A stretch of DNA of 51,911 bases from an uncultured Acetatifactor sp. (GTDB taxonomy: Bacteria > Bacillota > Clostridia > Lachnospirales > Lachnospiraceae). The notes under the pieces are model-generated. The model did no database searches. It was not told the origin of the DNA and saw only the letters and a list, made by a program, of their open reading frames with translations. The position numbers and the translations under genes are program-made. The DNA is taken from NCBI GenBank assembly GCA_947589075.1, contig CANQBS010000010.1:1-51911 (forward strand), given 5' to 3'. Positions 8,786 through 15,278 of this stretch are shown piece after piece; the first letter of the stretch is position 1; every line of letters starts with the position of its first letter.

Positions 8786-8814
8786 ATTATAATAAATGGG
8801 ACAGCAAAAAGCAA
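8786..8814 (-). promoter_or_regulatory. nrdD-nrdG promoter
   Basis: Minus strand TTGCTT (8809-8814), 17-base spacer, perfect TATAAT (8786-8791). The start is expected near 8778, giving a leader of about 130 bases to the nrdD ATG, with the NrdR-like box inside it. Confidence 0.7.
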
Positions 8815-8920
8815 TACCTTTTTTAGAAATGCTTTGTATATTTATCAGTACAATGTAAGATGTCAGATACGCCCCTGGAAGGGTTATGGGCAGAGCCCCT
8901 ATGGGAAGAACTCCGGCTCC

Positions 8921-9721
8921 CTAAATATAAAAGCCCCTGCCTCCGCAGCACATGCCGCCTCCGCAGCAAAGCTGGCAGATCAGGTTGGCAATAAGGATCC
9001 TCACGCACAGATTGCCGCTTCCGAAGGTGGGATATCCATAAGCTGCCTGCCTCTGCTCATACCAGGTGCCTCCGCTTTCAAAGGACTTCACGAGGTTCTG
9101 GTAGTCCTGGTTGCCCGGTTCAAGGGACACCGCCTTCCTCGCATGTTCCAGGGCGGCCACATTGTTTCCCATGCCGGAATGGGCGATGGCGCTGTAATAA
9201 TACCATCTGGCGTTCCGCTCCTGCACCCCCATGCCGTCCAGAGCGTTGCGGGCCTCCTTAAAATAACGATTACGGATATAATTGCCCGCCGCCCGCAGAT
9301 GAGGATCTTCTTCATAGCCCGTACTGCCGCCAAAGCCCCCGGTTCCTCCAAAGCCTCCGAAGCCGCCGAAACCGCCGAAGGGGCCGTAACCAAAGCCTCC
9401 GAAACCTCCGTAGCCCTGTCCGCTTCCGCTGCCGGCTCCCCCGTAACCGTTCCCGCCGCCATAGCCTCCGTAGCCGCCGGAATTCCCGTAACCGCCGGAG
9501 CTTCCGTAGCCTCCTGCGCTTCCGTAGCCCTGGGTGCGCTCCTTCATGATCTGCTGGTACGCCGCCTGGATCTCCTTGAATTTCTCCTCGGCCTGATCCT
9601 TATTGGGATTATTGATGTTGGCATCGGGATGATACCGCCTGCTCAACGCTCTGTATGCTTTTTTGATCTCTTCCTCGGTGGCGTCTCTGCTTACCCCCAG
9701 GACTCTGTACGGATCTATCAT
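8921..9721 (-). CDS. J-domain protein with Gly/Tyr-rich linker and cysteine-rich hydrophobic tail
   Basis: 266 residues. Residues 1-65 are a J domain ([23 protein letters not shown] in RRYHPDAN), the part that stimulates ATP hydrolysis by DnaK-type Hsp70. Residues about 66-135 are low-complexity YGSSGGYG and GGFGGFGG repeats. A helical TPR-like part follows ([17 protein letters not shown] onward). The C-terminus is odd: a hydrophobic segment leads into [11 protein letters not shown], five cysteines within eleven residues, then a short polar end. It lacks the DnaJ zinc finger and client domains, so it is not DnaJ itself. It is the last gene of a three-gene operon after the DUF5685 and zinc-ribbon genes. 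Confidence 0.85.
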   Translation of the reverse strand: MIDPYRVLGVSRDATEEEIKKAYRALSRRYHPDANINNPNKDQAEEKFKEIQAAYQQIMKERTQGYGSAGGYGSSGGYGNSGGYGGYGGGNGYGGAGSGSGQGYGGFGGFGYGPFGGFGGFGGFGGTGGFGGSTGYEEDPHLRAAGNYIRNRYFKEARNALDGMGVQERNARWYYYSAIAHSGMGNNVAALEHARKAVSLEPGNQDYQNLVKSFESGGTWYEQRQAAYGYPTFGSGNLCVRILIANLICQLCCGGGMCCGGRGFYI

Positions 9722-9728
9722 CTCTCTG

Positions 9729-9782
9729 TCCTTTTCCTGCCTTCTGCCCTTTTCCTGCCTTCTATCCTTTTCCCGCCTTCGC
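9729..9782 (-). repeat. Three 18-bp tandem repeats overlapping the J-protein leader
   Basis: Three consecutive 18-base units (9729-9746, 9747-9764, 9765-9782), plus-strand form TCCTTTTCCTGCCTTCTG, differing at a few positions, fill the gap between the DUF5685 gene and the J-protein gene. On the sense strand each unit gives GAAGGCAGGAAAAGG, so three Shine-Dalgarno-like blocks precede the start codon. Confidence 0.85.
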
Positions 9783-9784
9783 CC

Positions 9785-10642
9785 TTAAGAACTTTTTGCG
9801 CTGGTTTTCTCCTGTTCCTTCTTCCGCCGCTTTTCGTGCACGATCTCGTAGCGGCACCAGACCCCGGAATACAGGATATTCCGCAGGATCTCCACATTTT
9901 CCAGGATGGGGAGCTGTTCGAATTCCCTGCAGCACTCTGACATCATCATCATGAGGATCGTCTTACACTCTTCTTCGAAATCCGGGTTGTGATATTTCTT
10001 TTTCAGTGGATTGTAGGTTCCTTTTTTGATATCCTCCTCCACATCCTCATAAGCGTCCATCAGATAAATGAACTTCCCCAGGAAAAAGCCGAACCGGGAC
10101 AGGTTCTGGGACCATTCATCCTCCTTATACACCACGATCTGAGACATCACCCTGCCAAACAGCCCGGCCATGGTGTCGATATCCGCCTTTCCGGATTTCT
10201 CCCTGTCCGCCATATCGTGCAGAAGCAGGCTGATGGTGCGGAACTTCTCCAGATACTGCTCCTTCGCCTTTCCGACCTTTCCTTCCAGTATTTTTCCATA
10301 GAGAAGCTTATGAAGCTTCTTTTCGTCCATCCAGTCGTCCTCACACTTATAATAGGTAAACAGCACGTTCATATCCGCCATGTATTCCGTGAAGACATTG
10401 GTCCTGGTCTTATGTTTTTCAAAGGGATGGGCGATGCACTTACACTCCCCTGTTTCCGTCTCCGGATCGTAAAGTCCCGTCAGCAGCATGAGAAGGAAGG
10501 TCATATCATAACTTAAGGAAAGCTGTCCCGCCCGGCCGTACTTTTTCTTAAGGACCTGGCAGAGCCCGCAGTAATAAGAATGATAGACGTCAAATTCCTT
10601 GAATTTCATCTCCGACTGATTGACAATGATATATCCAAACAT
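9785..10642 (-). CDS. DUF5685 family protein
   Basis: 285 residues, helical, no signal peptide. The N-terminus (MFGYIIVNQSEMKFKEFDVY, then HSYYCGLC at 21-28) fits DUF5685 as I remember it. Two acidic motifs stand out: CEDDWMDE at residues 100-107 and YLMDAYEDVEEDIKKGTYNP at residues 193-212. Their spacing and helical setting recall the two Asp-rich motifs of squalene/phytoene-synthase-fold enzymes, but this is inference and a non-enzymatic role is equally possible. Cysteines C25, C28, C68 and C70 could bind metal. It is the middle gene of an operon, 4 bases after the zinc-ribbon gene. Function unknown. Confidence 0.75.
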   Translation of the reverse strand: MFGYIIVNQSEMKFKEFDVYHSYYCGLCQVLKKKYGRAGQLSLSYDMTFLLMLLTGLYDPETETGECKCIAHPFEKHKTRTNVFTEYMADMNVLFTYYKCEDDWMDEKKLHKLLYGKILEGKVGKAKEQYLEKFRTISLLLHDMADREKSGKADIDTMAGLFGRVMSQIVVYKEDEWSQNLSRFGFFLGKFIYLMDAYEDVEEDIKKGTYNPLKKKYHNPDFEEECKTILMMMMSECCREFEQLPILENVEILRNILYSGVWCRYEIVHEKRRKKEQEKTSAKSS

Positions 10643-10646
10643 GAAG

Positions 10647-11039
10647 TCAGCTCCTTCTTATGAAGCAGGTGCTGCATTTCGGACAGCGCACCTCTATCTT
10701 GCCGTGACCTCTCGGGATCCTGATCTTTTGCTTACAGTTCGGACATTTATAGATATGGTAATCCTTCCTCTGGGCCAGTTCCCTTTTCTGACTGGAAAAA
10801 AATCCCCTCACCCTTCCTTCCATTTTCAGATACCGCTGATTTTCCGCGCTCCTGGCGTAGATCTTCCTGGAAAACATCCTGAAATAGGAATATGCGATGG
10901 CCGCGAGGGCAAACAGATAGAAAATATTGGGGCCAAAGAAGGAGATCACCAGGCAGACCAGGGCCAGGATCATCAAAAACTGGTTGAACCTGTCGTTACC
11001 ATAACGTCCCTGCATAAAACGATAAAACTTCTCTCTCAT
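10647..11039 (-). CDS. Membrane protein with C-terminal zinc ribbon
   Basis: 130 residues. Two hydrophobic segments at about residues 20-37 and 39-52 form a membrane hairpin. The C-terminal third has CPNC and CPKC pairs separated by 19 residues (KCPNCKQKIRIPRG, RCPKCSTCF), a rubredoxin-knuckle zinc ribbon like those in cytoplasmic sensor or adaptor parts of membrane proteins. It is the first gene of the operon with the DUF5685 and J-domain genes (4-base gap to the next). A large folded repeat lies just upstream of its start, and no clear promoter was found between them. Confidence 0.7.
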   Translation of the reverse strand: MREKFYRFMQGRYGNDRFNQFLMILALVCLVISFFGPNIFYLFALAAIAYSYFRMFSRKIYARSAENQRYLKMEGRVRGFFSSQKRELAQRKDYHIYKCPNCKQKIRIPRGHGKIEVRCPKCSTCFIRRS

Positions 11040-11061
11040 CCTGCTTTCCCACCTTTACTAT

Positions 11062-11238
11062 GATATCCGTAACAGTTCAGACGCGCCATTCGCAAAGCCG
11101 CGCTTGCGCGCTTTCCGTCGCTTCGCGACTACCTTTGCTCATTAAATGGCACTCCTTCAGCCGCCAGACATGATGGAAAATTCGTGCGAGCACGATTTTC
11201 CATCAAATCCGGCGGCTGGCTGAACTGTTACTAATATC
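11062..11238. repeat. 177-bp two-armed palindromic repeat element
   Basis: Outer inverted repeats of 19 bases (11062-11080 and 11220-11238, core GTAACAGTTCAG/CTGAACTGTTAC, 17 of 19 paired) enclose two nested parts. The left part pairs GCGCCATT (11083-11090) with AATGGCAC and contains the hairpin GTCGC-TTC-GCGAC (11117-11129). The right part is a long hairpin: CAGCCGCC (11158-11165) with GGCGGCTG (11211-11218), then GATGGAAAATTCGTGC (11172-11187) with GCACGATTTTCCATC (11190-11204). No coding frame is supported. It resembles a dispersed, MITE- or REP-like intergenic element. Confidence 0.8.
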
Positions 11239-11311
11239 CTACTCTTCCGGGAATCCTTTTACAATATACACTTTCTAAACAATTCTAAAAAAAGAGTAAA
11301 AAGGAAAGATG

Positions 11312-12943
11312 CTAACCCTCCCCATGGGCCGGAATGATCTGGTCGTACAGGTCCAGACCGAAGCTGGTGAGTTCCGGAGAGCCCTGGATCATCTTATAGG
11401 TACGCCTTCCGTCCGCCGTGCGCTCCGCCCGCAGGAATTCCGCTTCGGGCCACTTTTCCTCATAGACCCTTCGGGCAAAGGACAGCAGGTGGGTCACAGT
11501 AAGCACCTTCACTCCCGCTTCCGTCAGAGCCCGGATCATGTCGTAGGCGATGTTCGAGCCCTCCTCTTCCGTAGTGGTGGCAAAGGATTCATTCAGCAAA
11601 ACCAGGGAATCCTTCCCCAGGTGGGCAATGATCCGGTCAAAACGTCCCAGCTCCTCGTCCAGCCGCCCGCTGTTCATGGCGCTGTCCTCCCGTCTGGTAA
11701 AGTGAGGGAAAAAGTGGGGAAAAATGCCGCTCCGGAACCTTTCCGCGCTGACGAACATGCCGCACTGCAGCATGATCTGAGCGATTCCGAGGCTGCGCAG
11801 AAAAGTGGATTTCCCTCCCTGGTTGGCGCCGGTGATGACCAAAAGCATCTTGCCCTCGATGTTCCCGTCGTTTCCTACAGGAACGCGGCTGCGGTAGGTG
11901 GCCATGGAGTATTCCGTCAGATTTTCAAAGCTCAGGCAGTCCGTTTCACAGACCTCCGGGTAGCAAAGGGAAAGCCCCGAAAGGCTGCTGCGCACATAGA
12001 GATTGTAGCAGGCCCTGTAAAAGGCGGTCTCAAAATACAGCTGCTCAAAAAATGCCCTGCACTCCTTCATAAAGGGCTGAAAGCACTTCACCACATACTC
12101 CACCACCTGATTTTCCAGCCTCGTCAGATCCTCCAGCTGGTCGCTGCCCTTTAAGATCACAGTGAGCTCCGAGGCAAAGGTCACCTTCATTTTTTCAGAA
12201 AGGGAAAGCCTTTCCCGGGGTTTGCGGAACTTTTTATTGATGGTTTCCAGGCTCTCTAACTTAAGCGCCCCCAGCTTCAGCCCGCTCTCCACCTGACAGC
12301 CCAGCACCATCCGGACCTGGCGGACCTTATTGGTGCCGCTTCCTTCCAGGGAGTACTCTTCCTCCCCTTCTTCAAAAAAGGCGATGTCCCTAAGGGCTTT
12401 CCGCAGCTTTTCCTCCCATTCGTCCGAGAAGTCCTCTGAAAGCCTGTCCGCGAAGTCCTTAAGCCCCTGGGAAGAAAAGCGGTCCCTGTGGGCGCGGCAC
12501 AAAGCCTTGATCTGCGCCAGGACATTGACGAACAGATGAAGCTGCTTGATGCGCGAAACCAGCTGGATCCCCCGTTCCCTGGCGGCGCCGGGCTTGTCCA
12601 TTTCATTTTTTCCCAGCCTTTCCCAGCGCTCCATCATATCCTTTGAGATTCCGTACAGACCCTTGACAAATTCCTCATCCTGGGTAAGATCCCGAAGGAC
12701 GGCCTGACGGTAATAGATCTCCTCCGGCGACGACAGGGGAGCCAGCATCACCTTTTTCAGCGCCTCTCCCAGATGTCTGTCCGCCTGGAGGGCGGTCCGC
12801 ACCGTTCCCGTCCTTTCCTCCTGATCTCTTTCCGCCACCTGGAACAGCACCTCAAGCCCCAGGTCGTTTACGATACTTTCACAGTCGTAATAAGGGCGGA
12901 TCCCCTTCCATTCCTTATCCGCGTACAACAGGCAGACTTTCAT
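11312..12943 (-). CDS. MutS-family ATPase lacking the mismatch-recognition domain (second of a pair)
   Basis: 543 residues. The C-terminal part is a MutS-type ABC ATPase: Walker A GANQGGKSTFLRSLG near residue 370, the signature-like stretch DSAMNSGRLDEELGR near 415, Walker B DSLVLLNESFATTTEEEGS near 435 and VLTVTHLLSFA near 470. The N-terminal part is helical, like the MutS core/lever region, but the mismatch-binding N-domain of MutS is absent and no C-terminal Smr nuclease (as in MutS2) is seen. It starts within the last 4 bases of the upstream MutS-like gene (ATGA overlap), so the two may form a heterodimer. Role unknown; such ATPases serve in recombination or repair. Confidence 0.85.
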   Translation of the reverse strand: MKVCLLYADKEWKGIRPYYDCESIVNDLGLEVLFQVAERDQEERTGTVRTALQADRHLGEALKKVMLAPLSSPEEIYYRQAVLRDLTQDEEFVKGLYGISKDMMERWERLGKNEMDKPGAARERGIQLVSRIKQLHLFVNVLAQIKALCRAHRDRFSSQGLKDFADRLSEDFSDEWEEKLRKALRDIAFFEEGEEEYSLEGSGTNKVRQVRMVLGCQVESGLKLGALKLESLETINKKFRKPRERLSLSEKMKVTFASELTVILKGSDQLEDLTRLENQVVEYVVKCFQPFMKECRAFFEQLYFETAFYRACYNLYVRSSLSGLSLCYPEVCETDCLSFENLTEYSMATYRSRVPVGNDGNIEGKMLLVITGANQGGKSTFLRSLGIAQIMLQCGMFVSAERFRSGIFPHFFPHFTRREDSAMNSGRLDEELGRFDRIIAHLGKDSLVLLNESFATTTEEEGSNIAYDMIRALTEAGVKVLTVTHLLSFARRVYEEKWPEAEFLRAERTADGRRTYKMIQGSPELTSFGLDLYDQIIPAHGEG

Positions 12944-14466
12944 TCCCAGCCCTCCTTTTCCTTCTCGAGACGCTCTCTAAGCCTGTCATAGGTCAGTCCG
13001 TATTTTTCCACGATATCTTCCGCGTAACCCGATTCCAGGGCCTCGTGGCGCAGGATCCGGTAGGTTCTCCTGTGGGAGCCTCCCTCCTCCAGCATGGCGG
13101 TCATGGTCACCACCCCTTCCACCTCGTCTCCCAGCTCCTTTAAGTGGGTGACATAGATGCCCCTGCACTGGTTGTCCATAAAATGCCGCAGGACCCTGGC
13201 TCCCATAATGCAGCCGTCATAATGGGCCGCCGTGGTGAACAGCTCATTGATGATCACAAAGGCTCCCTTTCCCTCATCCTCCATCATGGGCGCCAGCCTC
13301 TCCAGCTCCTCCATGAGCTTGCCCCGGCCTCCTTCCATGCTTTCCTCTCTGGAAAAATGGGTCAGCAGGGCGCTGAAGTCATGGACATTGGCGTACTCTG
13401 CCGGCACGTCCAGTCCCATCTTGCAAAAATAGACCAGCTGTCCCAGGCTGCGGGCAAAGGTGGTCTTTCCTCCCTGGTTCGGCCCGTTCACCACAAAAAA
13501 AGCTTCCTTTTCATGATAGACAAAATCGTTGCTGACCACAGGCTTGTTCCGCAGAGTGTTCGAGCAGGCCAGAGCCAGGTCGTAGAGCCCAGCCGCCTCC
13601 ATCTCCCGGTCCATGCGTCTGTCGGGAACGCAGAAGGCAAAACCTCTTTCCTGCATCCTTTTTTCAAATCGGTAAAACGCCAGGTAGTACTGGATCTCCT
13701 TTTCAAACTGCCTGACGGTCTCATCCGCATAGGTAGGGAATTTCCGGGCAAACTCCTGGATACTGTCGAACAGCTCCGGGTATTTTTTCCGGTAGATGCC
13801 GAAAAGCTCTTCCTCCAGCACCGACATTCCCAGATCATCCGCAAAAGGTCCTTTGCCGGAGCAGCTTTCTCCAAGGCTTTTTCCGAGAAAAGCCTCGTAG
13901 GAACCTTCCACTGTTCCCGGCGTAAGGGTCACGCAGTTATTCTCGATGACAAGCACCAGGCGGAAAGCCTCCATCCCCGCCCCGATCCGAAAAGACTCCT
14001 CCTTCAGGCTCTGAAAGGGCTCTCCTGCCGTTAAAGTCTCCAGATACTCGAAAAGACCCTGTAATCCCGAAGAACGGATCTGCGTCTGCCGCAGATCCTC
14101 CTGCAGTCCCGTTACCGCCCTGCAGTAGCAGTATACCGCGGCGGCGTACCAGGCGTCCTTCTGCAGAGGGATCTCCACCGTTCCCCAATTCCTCAAAAAC
14201 TCCCCGGAGCGCCGCATCAGCTCTGAGAACCGCTCCAGGCAGGCGAAGACCTCCGGACGCTTTACGTCCGTATAAATCTGCCGTCGGTAATCTTCACAGG
14301 CCCTTGCGGCCGGCAGCCTGTAATAGTATTGTCCCAGCTCATAGCCCGGAGCCTGTCCCTGGATCAGCTTAAGCAGCTGATCCAGGTTCAGATCCCAGAA
14401 ATAGCCGGGCATATATGTGAATTTTTCCTCAGGGGGTTCCAGATCCAGGATACTGAAATAACTCAT
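12940..14466 (-). CDS. MutS-family ATPase lacking the mismatch-recognition domain (first of a pair)
   Basis: 508 residues from the ATG at 14464-14466, chosen because AAGGAG lies about 8 bases upstream; the longer open frame runs back through a tandem repeat with no ribosome site. Walker A GPNQGGKTTFARSLG lies near residue 329, then THFSREESMEGGRGKLMEEL, Walker B GAFVIINELFTTAAHYDG and GIYVTHLKELGDE. The N-terminal half is helical (FSILDLEPPEEKFTYMPGYF) and unlike the MutS mismatch domain. In Walker B an asparagine replaces the usual aspartate (INELF); the partner has LNESF, so both deviate in the same way. It overlaps its partner by 4 bases. Confidence 0.85.
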   Translation of the reverse strand: MSYFSILDLEPPEEKFTYMPGYFWDLNLDQLLKLIQGQAPGYELGQYYYRLPAARACEDYRRQIYTDVKRPEVFACLERFSELMRRSGEFLRNWGTVEIPLQKDAWYAAAVYCYCRAVTGLQEDLRQTQIRSSGLQGLFEYLETLTAGEPFQSLKEESFRIGAGMEAFRLVLVIENNCVTLTPGTVEGSYEAFLGKSLGESCSGKGPFADDLGMSVLEEELFGIYRKKYPELFDSIQEFARKFPTYADETVRQFEKEIQYYLAFYRFEKRMQERGFAFCVPDRRMDREMEAAGLYDLALACSNTLRNKPVVSNDFVYHEKEAFFVVNGPNQGGKTTFARSLGQLVYFCKMGLDVPAEYANVHDFSALLTHFSREESMEGGRGKLMEELERLAPMMEDEGKGAFVIINELFTTAAHYDGCIMGARVLRHFMDNQCRGIYVTHLKELGDEVEGVVTMTAMLEEGGSHRRTYRILRHEALESGYAEDIVEKYGLTYDRLRERLEKEKEGWE

Positions 14467-14481
14467 CTGCTTCTCCTTAGA

Positions 14482-14569
14482 AATCTGCGCCGCAGGGTAC
14501 AGTAATCTGCTCTGCCGGGCGCGGTAATCTGCTCCGCCAGACACAATAATCTGCGCCGCCAGGCACAGT
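14482..14569. repeat. Four 22-bp tandem repeats upstream of the MutS-like pair
   Basis: Four exact-length units at 14482-14503, 14504-14525, 14526-14547 and 14548-14569, plus-strand form close to AATCTGCGCCGCCAGGCACA plus GT. They start just beyond the ribosome binding site of the first MutS-like gene, so they lie in its leader. Units differ from each other at several positions. Confidence 0.9.
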
Positions 14570-14577
14570 ATCCGAAA

Positions 14578-14623
14578 GAGGGTATCCCTCCAGCCATTTT
14601 ATCATGACATTTGGAATACCCTC
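14578..14623 (-). terminator. Weak hairpin behind the nitroreductase gene
   Basis: GAGGGTATCCC (14578-14588) pairs with GGAATACCCTC (14613-14623) at 10 of 11 positions around a 24-base loop. No proper U-run follows on the minus strand (CTTTCGG), so termination is uncertain. Confidence 0.35.
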
Positions 14624-14657
14624 TCCTGCACACATTCAGCGTCCAGCGCCGAACTAT

Positions 14658-15245
14658 TTATAAGTACTTTACCACATCCGCAAGCTTCCTTTTAGGCACA
14701 ACATAATTCCTGTCCCCATCCAGGGAATACTTTACGGCGTCAGGATCCGCCGGATCCTCTATGTCCACAATATGGCTTTCATGGGTGGGGTAGCCGAAAG
14801 CCACTACGGTATGGAGCACCTGCTTTTCCGTCAGGCCGAACATCTCAGACAGCGCCGCCTTATTGCAGGCGCCGATCATGCAGCTCCCTACCCCTCTGTT
14901 CCAGGCGGCAAGAGTCATATTGGAAATGGCCAGCCCTGCATCCGTATCGCAGTTCTGGTTGCGGTCAAGGTTCTCCACCACTCCGATAAACAGGGTGGGA
15001 TGCTCTCCCTCCTTAGGCTGTCCCTGCTCGGCCGGCAGATACGCGGCCCACCTGGTATATCCGAAGACCTTCTCCACCTTTTTGGGATCCTGCACCACCA
15101 CATAGGTCAGGGGCTGTTTGTTGGCAGCGCTGGAGGCAAACCTGGCCGCTTCCAGGATCTCCTTCAGGACCTCCTCCGGCACCGGCCGGCTCTGGTCAAA
15201 CCGCCGATAGGTTCTTCTTGTTTTTAACAATTCCATTAATTCCAT
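14658..15245 (-). CDS. Nitroreductase family protein (FMN-dependent)
   Basis: 195 residues, the size of compact nitroreductases. The N-terminus has the FMN-phosphate-binding RRTYRRF, followed by AARFASSAANKQPLTYVVV, and the C-terminal half has the GVGSCMIGA stretch that closes over the flavin. Family members reduce nitroaromatics, quinones or similar acceptors with NAD(P)H; the true substrate cannot be read from sequence. GAGGGG lies 8 bases before the ATG. It begins 33 bases after the pnp stop, with no clear terminator between, and may be read through from pnp. Confidence 0.88.
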   Translation of the reverse strand: MELMELLKTRRTYRRFDQSRPVPEEVLKEILEAARFASSAANKQPLTYVVVQDPKKVEKVFGYTRWAAYLPAEQGQPKEGEHPTLFIGVVENLDRNQNCDTDAGLAISNMTLAAWNRGVGSCMIGACNKAALSEMFGLTEKQVLHTVVAFGYPTHESHIVDIEDPADPDAVKYSLDGDRNYVVPKRKLADVVKYL

Positions 15246-15278
15246 GTCAATACCCCTCGCTCTTCCGCCCTGTCCCGC

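Noticed and set aside
11309-14034. Plus-strand frames of 281 and 296 codons opposite the MutS-like genes
   Set aside because: Antisense shadows with no motifs; the minus frames contain complete Walker motifs.
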